Source: Dryomyza anilis (taxonomy: Eukaryota; Arthropoda; Insecta; Diptera; Dryomyzidae). Taken from it: a stretch of DNA of 64,000 nucleotides. Of this stretch, positions 23,883 to 35,940 are shown piece after piece. A program made the translations under genes and the position numbers. The stretch covers positions 82,454,583-82,518,582 of the forward strand of contig OX638130.1 in NCBI GenBank assembly GCA_951804985.1, in the 5' to 3' direction. The notes below the pieces were generated by a model. That model was not told the DNA's origin and did no database searches. It saw only the letters and a program-made list of their open reading frames with translations. Numbering within the stretch: position 1 is the first letter of the stretch; every line of letters starts with the position of its first letter.

Positions 23883-24203
23883 CGAGTTGGGAAAGTTAGG
23901 TCACATGGGTAAGTTCGGTCACATGGGGCGGATTTTTATAGTCGGTCGGGCCTGACTATGGAAAACCTTACACCTTTGGTTATTTGGATATTAATGTGGG
24001 ATATTTAATTGCATACCTTAATTTTAAAGTTTTTAATTATGGTGAACCTCCCCACCCTCAGAATATTATTCACATATCAGAAATTTACGTCTTATATCCC
24101 CATAAATTAAAAAATTGATATAAAAGTATAAAAAACTAAAAAAAAAAAATTAAAAAAATATAATTGGGCGGACCACGTCTATATTTAAAATTTTGTAAGG
24201 CTA
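23883..24203 (-). mobile_element. Family A element, copy 4 (truncated)
   Basis: Has only the CCCAACTCG half of the family: CGAGTTGGGAAAG, then GACTATGGAAAACC, to the GACCACGTCTATATTT region. The TACCCTACACC end and the CTGT run are absent. Confidence 0.8.
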
Positions 24204-25380
24204 AGACCGTGTTATTTTTAACGTCATCAAAATCCGATCCCTGTTTATTACCAATGCCGAATCATATTAAAAATCTTTTATTATGCATTAAGATATGTAA
24301 AAGTTATCTAAAAAGATTTTCCTACAGTTTTTCCGTACACAGCTATTTTTCCAAAAAAACTTTAAATGCATACACTAAGAAAAAAATATGGTTACAAATA
24401 TATTTAGTTGTTAAAACAAATACTTTTAGCTGTTAAAATACTATTATTTGAAAATATTGAAACAAGTATTTTGAAACAAAAGTGTCACTTATAAAGTAAT
24501 ATTGACATCACGGTTGAATTAGTTTGAATAAGAAAATGTGTGTGCCTATAAATCACATATACGCTGAAAAAGAGTCTAGGAATTATATAACGAGCATTCA
24601 TTTGAATGTTGCTGAGGAAAATATATATTTTTTGGTGAACAGCAGACTGATAGTCCATATGATTTCGTTTCACATAGTCCAAATGTCCACAATCTTAGAT
24701 TTATTCATCTATTCTACTCTTTAAAATATTAAAATAAATTTGTGAAAAATCCTCGAAAAGTCTGCTATATTCAGTAATTCAGTAATTTGGTAACATTTAA
24801 AATTTTTTAATCGAAAACTGTTTTGATGGGGCATATTTTAAAGTGTAGAAAAGATGGAAACAAGTTAGTAATTTTTATTTTTTAGGATTATATTCTGGAT
24901 AACTATTAATCATTTTCATGTTTATAATTATGTCCTAAATACTAAAGAAATAATATAAAAAATCAATAATTTACGAGTTTAGATCAAAATATCTTGAAAA
25001 ACATATCGGATTACTAGAGTTTGTTGGTATATTAAATCTTAACAATTTAGAGAAATTTTGTTATAAAGTATTTAAAGAAAAGTAGAAAAAAAATATAAAT
25101 TAAAAAAAAAAAAAATAGAATTTACAATAGAAAAAACTGAGCTAAATCTGGTATATTCCATACACCAAAAAATACAGAATTAAATAATGAAAAATTTCAT
25201 TAAAATAAATACATATGTATTTGATTTACGTCCGAAAGCAAATGTATTTGTTTTTACTACATTAATGTAGTTTTAGTTTGTAGAAAATAAATTCAGGTTT
25301 ATTTATACTTGCTCACTTTCGTAGTAGTTCGTCGAGTGTGCACACGAACTTCAATTATTTAAAAAATGAGGACAATAAAA
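24204..25380. other. AT-rich DNA, possible MITE end
   Basis: At about 24372, TACACTAAGAAAAAAATATGG resembles the TA plus CACNNAGAAAA ends of the MITEs at 5949 and 12640, but I found no partner end. No genes. Confidence 0.35.
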
Positions 25381-25730
25381 TTATATATCAACCCAGTATG
25401 CCATTCGTATCGATATCGTTACGAGATCATTGCGACTAGATGGAGAAATCACACGATATCGGACCCGTTCTCGTAACGATATCGAGCGTCAAATAGGACC
25501 TAGATGGTAGGTAGATATCGGGAACGTTCTGTCGGATTTTTCTCGATACGAGAAATTATATAACAACCCAGTATGCCATTTGTATCGATATCGTTACGAG
25601 ATCATTGCGAGTAGATGGAGAAATCACACGATATCGGACCCGTTCTCGTAACGATATCGAGCGTCAAATAGGACCTAGATGGTAGGTAGATATCGGAACG
25701 TTCTGTCGAAGTTTTCTCGATACGAGAAAT
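25381..25730 (+). repeat. Tandem duplication, 175-bp unit
   Basis: Two nearly identical units start at 25381 and 25556. Each contains the inverted pair ATCGATATCGTTACGAG and CTCGTAACGATATCGAG about 50 bp apart. They differ only at a few positions. Related but diverged sequence follows at 25731-25940, and again near 41.8-42.15 kb (CGAGAAAGCTT). Confidence 0.88.
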
Positions 25731-27599
25731 TTTTCGAATCGGAACGAAAATTATTAAAGATCGAGATTGCTGCGCAAAAATATTGCGATATCGATTTGAT
25801 AAAAGTTTAAATATCGTATCTTTTCAAAGAATTTCAATGTACGAATATTTTTAAAAATTAGAATCGAAAAAGAAACGAAATCGAACGTTTTTATAGAAGT
25901 TATTCGAGAAAGCTTCGAGGTATCGAAGGTCTCTGAGACATGACAGACCGGGTATTTCTGAAATATGTTGAAAATGAGCTTCTAATACATTTTGTAAAAA
26001 AAATACTGTATTAAAAAGACTGGAAAATTTCTTAAAACTAAATACATATGGACATTCATACGCTTAAAACTTTATATCTCGAGGGAAAATTTATGAATTT
26101 ACTTGATTTTTAGATTTGCAAGTGGCAAATAATTTTTTTAGTATTACTAGGAAATCGAAATATTTGATCATTTTGAATTTTTCAGTCGTGGTTGACGTTT
26201 TCTGGAAATGCCCATTATTTTACTACATTGATGTAGTATCAGAAAAAGAGTTTCTAATACATTGTGTAGAAAAATTAAGTCAAATAAATGCAAATTGATT
26301 TAAAAACTAACAAAATATGGTGAAACTGATTTTTCTCTGATAAAACTGATTCTTCTACATAAATATCGTAAATTTTATTACATTAATTTTTGATGGTATG
26401 GTGTATCTAGAGAAATGTGATTTTAAACTGCAGCAAAATGCCTTCTTCTACTTTAGCTGAGAAACATTTAACTGCATTTATTATGAATTGTAAGTTTGTG
26501 ATTAAGTTTTTGTTTTTGGTAACTGCAATTAAGTGAATGCCGATAACTAGCCACACAATGCCTGCAATTATCTGGCGATTAATTTAAAACGGCTTTGAAT
26601 TAAAAATTGCCTTGCAACAGACTGCAATTCGGTGGCAAACTTCCTTCTTAGCCAAGGCTCAAACACTCTGCGTAATTAAGAGAACTGATAAAGACTACGC
26701 GAAACTAAAAAAAAAACTGTAAAAAAAAACAAACAGCGAATTCAACCAACTCCAAGTAAGGTAACAGGTAGAGTGGATTGAGCCCACTTGCAGTGCGCCA
26801 CCAATTTGTATGCATGCAACATTTTAATGAACATTTCGTAATTAAACTTGATTAACATGAGCAAGATAACACTATCGCACTCGCGGAGGATGCGCGCCTG
26901 CTGCGCCGCACCTGCTGAATACACTGCGGAGGCACATAATTAAAAATGTGTCTATAGCTTAAGACGGTCTCGGTCTTTATCTGGGAACTCGGGTGGTACT
27001 ACGCGGGCCTTGCTTTGGAGATACCAAGCAGCCGACGCACGCCGTCAGAGACACAGCCACACAGCCACACTCGCACACTCACAGTCAAACAGGACACGCG
27101 GCAGGATAACAAAAAACGTGACTAAATTGTTAAGTTGCTCAGTTCCAAGTGGGCCTTCCTCGAAGTAGAGCTACCTCGAACAACCGCATGGCTCTGTACC
27201 GAGTACATTTGCTTTGAGGCAATCATTTTGCATGATAAACTTAGGCGAACTCTTTGAGTGGGAGACGGCCGTAGAAAGAGATGCAACTACTTATACTGTG
27301 GATGGATCTAGCAATAAGGACAGCATGCGTTTCTTATGAAGCCACAATTTGTCAGTTAAATTTGCTCAACTTTAGATAAATATTTATTTAAAAAGAAGTA
27401 ACTATATTGTTGCAGTAAGTTAAATAGATGAGAGGCAAGTACTCTAAAATTTAGTTAATTTAGAGATGTGGTAATGAGTACATTATTAGTTTAGTCAAAT
27501 ACTATGCAAATAAAATGGGAATTCATACAAATTACTAGGCAATTTTAAATGCTAATGGATTTATAAAATTTGGAAAATCAAAAATCAAAAAAAATGTAT
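25731..27599. other. Mostly unassigned DNA with a GC-richer unique segment
   Basis: About 26440-27330 is more balanced in composition and matches nothing else in the window. It includes a CACACAGCCACAC-type run near 27050 and CTCGGGTGGTACTACGCGGG near 26990. Possible regulatory or untranslated sequence of a nearby gene, on composition only. No long open frame. Confidence 0.35.
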
Positions 27600-27906
27600 A
27601 TTTACAATACGTAAACTCAAAATAAAGTTTGCTTAAAATACATGAAATAGTTTGTGTATTTTAAGAAAAAAAATCGTGAAATTTATCTACGAAATATTTC
27701 TTAAACTACACGAAAGAACTTTCGAAAATTTAAAAACGTAAAACTAAAACTATTCGTAGTTTTTATCTACGAAAGTCAGTCGTAAAAAATGTGAAATATT
27801 GTTATTTTTATTCGTAATTTATTCGTAATTTATTTCTACGTTTTGTAAGAATTTTATGAATCGTTCGTAAAATACACGAATTTTTAGTAATTTATTAGTA
27901 AAATTG
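27600..27906 (+). repeat. Family F repeat (ACGAAATATTTCGT type), copy 1
   Basis: Matches the reverse complement of 54945-55163. Shared words are ACTCAAAATAAA, GTGAAAT..ATCTACGAAATATTTC, and TCGTAAAATACACGAAT. It is rich in short ACGAA / TTCGT palindromes. Cut off on the right by the SINE fragment. Confidence 0.65.
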
Positions 27907-27908
27907 TA

Positions 27909-27993
27909 GCCGCGGTAGCTCAGTGGTTAGTGCGTTGGACTGCGAGCCGAAAGGTCCCCGGTTCAAGTCCAGGCTTGAACCGGGGACCTTTCC
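27909..27993 (+). mobile_element. SINE head folded back on itself (copy 3, fragment)
   Basis: The first 60 bp match the SINE tRNA-like head with intact A box (TAGCTCAGTGG) and B box (GGTTCAAGTCC). Right after the B box the sequence turns around: AAAGGTCCCCGGTTCAAG is followed, after six bases, by its exact reverse complement. The SINE body and tail are missing. The right end runs directly into a 183-bp tandem repeat. Confidence 0.9.
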
Positions 27994-28430
27994 ATAACTA
28001 GATTAGGGTATAATGATTCCAAAAAGGTATTCCACTTGGTTGGGGAGGCATTTTTTTAAAAATGGGAGTGGTTCTACAGTTGGGTTATTTTAATGAAAAA
28101 TGTTCATATTTTGAGGTTAATTTGGACGCAAATCGCGAAGTCCAGAGATGATTATCCGCGTGGTGACCTACTATCCATAACTAGATTAGGGTATAATGAT
28201 TCCAAAAAGGTATTCCACTTGGTTGGGGAGGCATTTTTTTAAAAATGGGAGTGGTTCTACAATTGGGCTATTTTCATGAAAAATGTTCATATTTGGAGGT
28301 TACTTTGGACGCAAATTGTGAGGTCCAGAGAAGATTCTCCGAGTACACACCTAGTTAGCGTGATAGCTATGGTGTTTAGGATTCCAACGTGGTGTCACAC
28401 TTTAGTCGAGAGGCATTTTTTTAAAATCTG
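27992..28430 (+). repeat. 183-bp tandem repeat
   Basis: Two full units (27992 and 28175) begin CCATAACTAGATTAGGGTAT and share GGTATTCCACTTGGTTGGGG. A diverged partial third follows at about 28358-28430, ending in the shared AGGCATTTTTTTAAAA. Satellite-like. Confidence 0.88.
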
Positions 28431-28756
28431 CAGCAATTTTAATTTCGTATAAAATTCATTTTTTTTTGTGTTTAATTCGTTTTTTACTAAATCGTAGGCA
28501 ATAATCTTATTAAAAACTATAATATATTAATGATTTAAGCCTTTTAGTCAACTAAATATATTAAAAATACTATTTTTTAGAGTTTTTATTCATTTTTAGA
28601 GCTGTCAAAAACTTTTAACATATCTCCCACAGTGTTTAACATATGTTCCACATCTGTTAAGCAGTTAACATTTATGGATATCTTTTTATGGATATCTTCA
28701 CACACATAAATATTTGTAATTTTGTTGTTATTTTAAATTTACGAATATTGATTCGT
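28431..28756. other. AT-rich DNA, no gene seen
   Basis: Nothing recognised. Confidence 0.5.
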
Positions 28757-29214
28757 AACAAAAGCAAAACACTAAAGTAAAAACACAAAAATAAAAGCAA
28801 AAATACAAAAACAAAACCAAAAAATAGCAAAAACAAAATCAAAAATGAAAGCAAAAAATAAAGCAAAACACAAAAACCAAAGCAAAGACACAAAATCAAA
28901 AACACAAAGCAAAACATAAAAGCAAAAACACAAAAACCAAAACACAAAGGCAAAACACAAAAGCAAAAACACAGGCAAAAACACAAAAGTAAAACACGAA
29001 AGCTAACACACACAAAAACACAAAAACAAATGAAAAACACAAAAGCAAAACCACAACATAAAAAACTTCAACAACAAAAACTCAAAAACAAAAGAATAAC
29101 AAAAGAAAAACAAAAATCAAAAACAAAAAACCACAAAGAAAAGCAAAAACAATAACACAAAAGCAGAAATATATGAACAAAAGCAAATATACAAAATCAA
29201 AAACAAAAGAAAAA
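28757..29214 (+). repeat. CACAAAAGCAAAAAC low-complexity tract
   Basis: An irregular array of CAAAA, GCAAAA and ACACAAAA words, almost free of T on this strand. It continues at 30060-30215 after the inserted family A copy 5. Long cysteine/phenylalanine frames on the minus strand are repeat artefacts. Confidence 0.9.
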
Positions 29215-29219
29215 TAAAA

Positions 29220-30054
29220 CGAGTTGGGAAAGTTAGGTCACATGGGTAAGTTCGGTCACATGGGGCGGATTTTTATAGTCGGTCGGGCCCGACTATGGAA
29301 TACCCTACACCTTTGGTGGAGATATTAATGAGGAATATTTAATTGTATACCTTAATTTTAAATTTTAATTATGCTGGAGGTTCAGCATAATCCACCCTCA
29401 GAATATTATTCATATATCAGAAATTTACGTCATATATCCCCATAAATTAAAAAAATTATATAAAGTATAAAAAACTAAAAAAAAAAATTTGAAAAATATA
29501 ATTGGGCGGACCACGCCTATATTTAAAATTTTGTAAGGCCAATATTTCATAGATTTGATTTTAATAATTTACGGATCAAATTTCCACTATGAAAACCCGG
29601 GAAATAATGAAAAAAAAAGTGGGCGGATCACGCCCATTTTTGGACCACATATTTTTAGGTGAATTCTAACAATACGTTTTAAATTTTATAACTATACCTT
29701 GAATACTTTTCGAGTAATTAGTTTCGAAAAAGTTATATAAAAGTGACTTGTATGGGAGGTGGGCGTGTCCGTTGACCGATTTGGCTCATTTTCAAACTCA
29801 GTTCGTACTTTTGGCTAAAATATATTGAGACAAAATTTCATCGCATTCTGATCAGTATTTCTCAAGTTATTCTGTATTCGGACAGCAAGACAGCAAGACG
29901 GACAGACAGGCAGACAGACGGACATGGCTAAACGGACTCGGCTAGTGATGCTGATCAAGAATATATATACTTTTCCATACCGGACACGCCTCCTAAGGGG
30001 CGTTACAATATATGCACAAAGTTAATATACCCTGTACCTCATAGGTGTAGGGTA
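29220..30054 (-). mobile_element. Family A element, copy 5 (longest)
   Basis: About 835 bp, starting CGAGTTGGGAAAG and ending GGTGTAGGGTA. It is flanked by TAAAA at 29215-29219 and 30055-30059. It divides a CAAAA-rich tract, which makes both ends unambiguous. Internal landmarks are GGGCGTGTCCGTTGACCGAT, a GACAGACGGACA run near 29900, and GCTGATCAAGAATATATATA. Confidence 0.92.
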
Positions 30055-30059
30055 TAAAA

Positions 30060-30215
30060 ACACAAAAACAAAAGGAAAATGTGAAATCAAAACACAGTCC
30101 ACAAAAGCAAAATACAAAAGCAAAAACACAAAAGGATAAATTCAAAGTCAGAACAAAAAAGCAAAAACACGGAAAAGTAAAAACACCAAGACAAAAACAA
30201 AAAACCTCTGCACGA
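30060..30215 (+). repeat. Continuation of the CAAAA-rich tract
   Basis: Same composition as 28757-29214, separated from it by family A copy 5. Confidence 0.85.
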
Positions 30216-30625
30216 AATTTACTTTAATTTTGGAATATATAGTGGAATATAGTGGAAACCAAACAAACTCAATTAGACTATCAAAAAAAAAAAAAAAAAT
30301 AATAATAAAAATGTTCTTAATATTAATAAAATCACTTCATATCCTTCCACAAAATCTTTGCACTTTGCATCCACAAAATCTTTGCACGAGTCGTGCATAT
30401 ATATATGTGGTATAGTATAATTACATTTCCCTAATAATTTATTTAAACAGAAATGGATTTTGATTGTCATGCACTTTCCGACCAAAAAGCCGGTTTCTGG
30501 GCATTTCCGGTTTCTGGGCATTTCCCTTTTAGTCACCGACCAGTTTTTGACTAGTTTTACAGTGGATAGCCCAGTTTCCAGGAAAAATGTTTCTTTGAAT
30601 GTAATGCATTAGGATTAATAAAATG
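30216..30625. other. No gene seen
   Basis: Includes a short direct repeat CACAAAATCTTTGCAC at about 30348 and 30372. Confidence 0.5.
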
Positions 30626-30630
30626 CATTT

Positions 30631-31305
30631 GAGTCATTCCACATCAATCTTGGAACGATGTCTTCCGATTTTAATGAAATTTTGTGGATAGATTATGACC
30701 GAAAAGTAAAGAATAACTGTATACTTGGTTTTATTGATTTCTCAACTCCAACAAAGTTATGCGAATCGATACATCAAAGTACTATATAAGATACTTATTT
30801 ATATCTCAGTAACATATTTTAATGAAATTAAAAATTTATATAAGCTTTATATTCACGCATTTAAAAAATAAAATACATTTAATTTAGAAAAAGTTAAAAA
30901 TATTTTTCAAATCACTGTTACGTATACGCCTCAATATTTTAAAAATCAAAAACAATTTTGGTTTGAAACCCTGGAGTTTGCCCTGTCAATTAAAAAAATA
31001 ATTTCGATGGAGTCTCCCACAGGTTCTGAACTATAATGTTTTAAAGATCAATTGCCGATTTTTCTTCATACAAAATTGCTTTTGCCTTATTTCTTTAATT
31101 TTATATTTGGCTTGTTATAATTTCCTACCAGAAATTGTGTAACAGAGAACCAATTTCGTATGGAAAAAATCGGCAATCAAATTTGAGAAATCAAAAAAAC
31201 TAAGTACACAGTTATTCTTTACTTTTAGGTCACTATCTATCCACGAAATTTCATCAAAATCGGAAGACATCGTGCCACGATTGATATTTCTGACGTGGAA
31301 TGATC
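30631..31305. mobile_element. Long-TIR element
   Basis: A 675-bp element with inverted ends of about 110-120 bp. The left begins GAGTCATTCCACATCAA and contains CGATGTCTTCCGATTTTAAT, AAGTAAAGAATAACTGT and TTGATTTCTC. All reappear in the reverse complement of the right end. It is flanked by CATTT at 30626-30630 and 31306-31310, a possible 5-bp target duplication. No open frame; a non-autonomous DNA transposon is most likely. Confidence 0.82.
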
Positions 31306-31310
31306 CATTT

Positions 31311-33834
31311 AAATTTAAATAAATAGTCTAATAGCCCTATTCTATAGTACGATTTGTCACAATTGTCACAATTTCGTATTCTGTCAATTTCATTTTCTAT
31401 GCTTTTTGACGTAAAAGTCTAAATCAATTGTCATTTGTAACAATTGTAATTGAATCCATATACTATATTTGAGTACCGTATGATTTTTTGTCAGTTGCAA
31501 TGGCGGTGATTCAAACCAGCAACCTTAACAACGTACTAAACAATTGAGCCACTGACGTTGCATTATCATTGACATTTTCAAAAAAGGGCTTTAGGTTAAT
31601 TCGACTGAATATTTCGCATCTTTTCATTTTTTAAACTCTAATATTTATAAATATTCCGCTTCAAATCGGCGTCACATAGGTTAACCTTATTTGGGCTGCT
31701 GCTAAATATCGAATCAAAACTTGCAATTAAAATAATTATGTTGCAAATAGTAGATAAAACTAAACAAACAAAATAAAATAAAACAATAACTAGAAGACAA
31801 TGCCTGATAAGGACAACACTCAAAGAAACAGTCGACTGTTTATTCGGCTGGAATAATTAAATAAATTGGAAATACAATTAAATTTAATTGCATTATTTTA
31901 ATGAGCACAGAACCCGTTATTAAGCACGAATCTCAGTGCAGGAGACATTTTTAGTGATGCACTATAGATCAGGATGTGTCTTGCCCGGAAGGTGGGGTGG
32001 TGCGCGCCTAAAAGAAGACAACGAATTCTGAATGTTGCTCAAAATATACATCATAATAATAGCAAAATAATATCGCTTCTTAGCTGAGGTAGAACTACAA
32101 CAATTATGTTGTTGTTGCTGCCGATTGCTGTAGCTACTGGTAGCAAATGTTGCTGTAGATATTTTTCGATTGTTTTAAATTTTTATTGCAACAAGCAGAG
32201 CAGAGCAGAGCAGAGCAAAACAAACGAAAAACAAAAAGCATAGTGCTTAAGTTGAAACTTTTAAACCCACTTCCGGTGGCACTGCAGCCCTGAATTTAGT
32301 GGCAAAAATCTTGACTTGGGAAAAACTTTTGCATAGAGTCGTCAGTCGTCGTCCGTCGTTGGCATCAACCTACGTCTTAGTCGTCATGTGAAGAATGACA
32401 TGACAAGAACATTGCAAATAGCACGACAAAGTGTCATAAAAGCTGTTCTGGAACACGTCGGAATACGAAAAGTTGGCCTTCATGTGGTTGAATCGCATCG
32501 TAATCGCAAATATGGGAAAAACTTTAACTATTATTCTGAAGAGTCATATAAATAGTACAGGTTGAAGTGGACCAAGTGCCAGTCCAACGATTGTCGAATA
32601 TTTAGAAAAGTAGTTATTAAATTTTTACATTTTTTATGCACTTTAAAATACATTAAATTTAGCTTAATTCGGAAACCCTCGATTGCTTTTTCTTTGTTTG
32701 TTGTGCCATGAGAATTTAATGTTTAATTCGCCCTACGACGACTTTCGATTTCGCTCAATGTCAAAAGCAATGCTCAAATAACCATTTTCCAATTCAGTCT
32801 GGTCGCCGAAGAGTCCTTGTGTGAGTTGACGTGCTCTTGTGTGTGCAACGAAGCGTGTAATGTCCTTACTCAATCCAATATGTCCTTGTGAAGTTTTCGT
32901 GTATTTATTCAATCGGTTAGCCAAACAAACTCAGCTTGTAAAGGCAATAAATCGAATTGCGTTTCACAACTCGTGTCCGAAATGGGCTCAAAAATGAGAC
33001 ACACACACAGCTCTTCTTAAAGCAAATACATTTTTTGCGATTCAATTATATTTAAAATTTAATTTTCCCCATGTCAGCATCTATGAATCCACTTGCCACA
33101 TGACTTAAAATAAAATTTGAAGTTTTTATTTTTATTTAAATTTTATATTCCCTACAAACCAGTAAAGATATTTTTTTATTTTTATTATTTTTGTGTTATT
33201 GTATTTGTCCGAGCCTTAAAATCATACACTGGTCGTACTTTTCTAACATCCAAACCAGCGTCACCTCTGGAGTCTATTTAGATTTGACTTTCTGACTGAA
33301 TGTCTGTCTGGAAACAAGAAAATATTGAATAATGCAACTTAGAACTTACAATACTTAGACAAGGTACATCTATGTTTTTGGTATTTAAAATGTCCGTGAT
33401 CGTTCTATTGAAACCTGTGAAACGCACAAACCTCGTACCATATTTTATGAGACTGGGCTAATGGGCCAAATTTCGCCCTAATTTTTACAATTCTGTAACC
33501 TCTGAACCGTTTTAAATATTGACTCTGTGTTAAGTATGATTTATATAAACTACAAATTAGTTTTAAATTTTTCCATCGGAGTGTGCACAGGTCCTAAATC
33601 CACATCTCTGAAACCATAGATCAGATTATGGAATTTTTTACAGGGACTCTTTGTAGGAATCCGGATAACTTTGACTAAAAATTAGTTCTGAAGAGGGTAC
33701 TACATTTTCACAACTCGGTAATCTCTGAACCGATTTGGAACAATATGGGCGGGATTTGATAATGGGCGTGGCACCTCTCATACAACATAAACTTTGAAAC
33801 CGATATTACTCGACTAGCTACAAACATGAAACAA
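31311..33834. other. Unassigned DNA
   Basis: Contains GCAGAGCAGAGCAGAGC near 32195 (short CAGAG microsatellite), a GTTGTTGTTGCTG run near 32110, and a more balanced segment at about 32260-32960. A 63-codon minus-strand frame at 32733-32924 (for example QTELENGYLSIAFDIERN) looks protein-like, but I recognise no family. No repeat of this region elsewhere in the window. Confidence 0.35.
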
Positions 33835-33960
33835 AACAGTCAGATAGAAAAAATAATTAAAATAAAAAACAAAAGAAATAAGTCAAATCAAAAGCTAAAC
33901 CACAAAAAAATAAAAGAAAACAAAATAGAAAAAAATAAAAATCGAAAACCAATGAATGTT
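33835..33960 (+). repeat. CAAAA-rich tract
   Basis: AAAATAAAA / CAAAA words, low complexity, like 28757-29214. Confidence 0.7.
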
Positions 33961-33996
33961 AAAACCAAGGACTGAAACCGTAACCGAAACCGATAT

Positions 33997-34431
33997 CCCT
34001 AGTAGAAATTTTGGTAGGGCCATGGCCCTAATGATATGAAGTGATCCCGATCATTTGAGATGATCGGGATATGACAAGGCCCATAATGTTCTTGTAACGC
34101 AGTGTCCTGATCATGCACTGACCTCAGGCCATGATCATGTACTGATCGGGCAATTCCCCATTTTATTATTTACCCGTCAATTGCCTTGTCAGAGCCCGAG
34201 CATAATAGGGTTTCTCTCATTAAATCTCGATCATTGTCTGATGTCATTTTGATATGAGGAACAAATAATGTAGCTATGATCGGGACCTTTGACTATTTAG
34301 ATAATGAAAACCCTGGTATGGTAAGCATGATAAGGGCACGCAAAGGCAATGATCATATTTTCTCTAATAGGACTTACCCAACGAAAACCCGATCATTTCC
34401 CGATGGCGCATCGGGCAAATTTTTACTATGG
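33997..34431. mobile_element. Family G TIR element, copy 1
   Basis: 435 bp, starting CCCTAGTAGAAATTTTGG and ending AAATTTTTACTATGG (imperfect TIR of about 15 bp). The interior repeatedly uses GATCGGG / CCCGATCAT words. Copy 2 at 43281-43687 is similar throughout. No coding capacity. Flanks TAT and ATC do not form a clean duplication. Confidence 0.82.
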
Positions 34432-35124
34432 ATCTATTCAAAACCGTTTCATTTTTAAAATCGAATAGTACTCATCTCTGGACCAACTCTAGTCTAACCA
34501 TGGATTGATAACTATGGGCAATTACTGGCGTGGAAAGTTTATCCCAATGCTAAAGACGATCTAATAAATATTAGGAAATAACTAAAAAGTTGTTTATTTT
34601 TTAAGGAGCATATGAAAGATCTGGTTATCAATTATTATAGTTAGGCCAAAAACATATAGGTAAATCACCGATCAAAGACTAATGAACTTGGCTACTCAGG
34701 GTTGGCCGAGTCTTGGGCGAAGACTAGTTCACCAAGACTTGGCAGATCACAGTTGGCTGAGTCCTGGGCGAAGACTAATTCACAAAGACTTGGCCGATCA
34801 AGCTTGTCTAAGCATTTGGCACGTTGTCAAGTCCGACAGTTCCTACATCGAGTGTAAAAACATGTTGTGAATAGATATTGATTTTTTATAAGAACAATAT
34901 TTCCCAGAACGACGGACTTTGGTCTGAACATTGTTTTGCTATTGTTTTCTTCGAACACTTGTATGGCGGTAATTCGACAAAGAAAAACACACGCAACTCC
35001 AAGAAAAAAATAGACAAAGCTATTTGTTTCTTCTTTCTTCGATACGCTAGTGTCGTTCGTAGTGCGACTATGCATGTGTTTTGTTAGTTTTTTTGAAAAC
35101 AGCTACAAAAAAAACGGTTCATGT
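34432..35124. other. Unassigned DNA with a small tandem repeat
   Basis: About 34687-34815 holds two tandem units of about 60 bp (GAGTCTTGGGCGAAGACTA / GAGTCCTGGGCGAAGACTA). About 34975-35060 matches 58950-59045 (ACTCCAAG, then AATAGACAAAGCTATTTG). Confidence 0.55.
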
Positions 35125-35335
35125 ACATTTCCCCGAAGGACATTTTCCCGAATGGACATTTCTCCGAACGGCCACTTCCCCGAATGGACATTTCGCCGAA
35201 ATGGACACTTCCCCGAAATGGAAATTTCCCCGAATATCCATATCGAGGAAATGTCTTTCGGGGAAATGTCTTTCGGGGAAATGTCTTTCAGGGTAATGGC
35301 ATACGGGGAAGTGTCCTGCTACGAGAAAAACATAC
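35125..35335. repeat. Inverted 17-19-bp minisatellite
   Basis: About seven units of the type CCCCGAATGGACATTT run to about 35235. Then four or five units in the opposite orientation, GGAAATGTCTTTCGGGG, run to about 35325. The axis lies near 35240. The reading frames across it simply translate the repeat. The homologous sequence at 58950-59240 lacks the array, so it was probably inserted. Confidence 0.88.
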
Positions 35336-35940
35336 TAGCGTTCGTTGTTTGTGAAGCACGCACTTGCACTGAAATTAAAAAAAAAAAATTATATTTTTAT
35401 GTTATTTTATGCTATTGTAAATTGCAAAATAATGTTTTAATTTATAAAACTAAAAATTATATTTTATTATATATACGTTTTAACAAACGTTTTTTGAGTG
35501 CTATTGCTTTTTATGTGTTTTATTTTTAGTGTCACATATCTTCTGCTTCTTTTGAAAGCGCAACATCAAAAATGAATGAATCAAAACAAGTGATCAATTT
35601 TTCGAGGTAAATTCTTTGTACAACAAACACAACTCTTGGGCGTGGTTGTACAATAAGTTTTGGTAGCCAACTGGATGGTTGTACTGAAATACAAACAAAT
35701 GCAATGTGTGTGTCAGCGCGTTTGTCTGTTTTCATGCAATTTATACAAGATGGAAACGAAAAAATAAAAAACATACCTTTGTTTATGTAATATATGTACA
35801 ATTTATGATAAAAATGTACAACAGTTTTTGTGAGTTTCAGAACTAAAATTAATTAATTCAATCTCGTTGTCAGAATTTAGAAGTTATTTCTTTTAAAGAT
35901 TTTAACCGTTTTAAACCGTTATTCGTTTAGAATTCAATCC
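35336..35940. other. Sequence shared with 59.1-59.24 kb, no gene seen
   Basis: About 35480-35570 matches 59150-59235 (GCTATTGCTTTT and TGCTTCT.CTTTGAAAG.GCA.CA). This and the match at 34975-35060 show a dispersed sequence of unknown type in two copies. Confidence 0.5.

Noticed and set aside
28672..29040. 122-codon cysteine/phenylalanine-rich frame on the minus strand
   Set aside because: It is only the translation of a CAAAA-type low-complexity tract; composition is monotonous and there are no domains.
35050..35529. 159-codon frame with repeated FPNGHFPEWTF-like words
   Set aside because: Explained by the inverted CCCCGAATGGACATTT array; both strands and all shifts give similar peptides.
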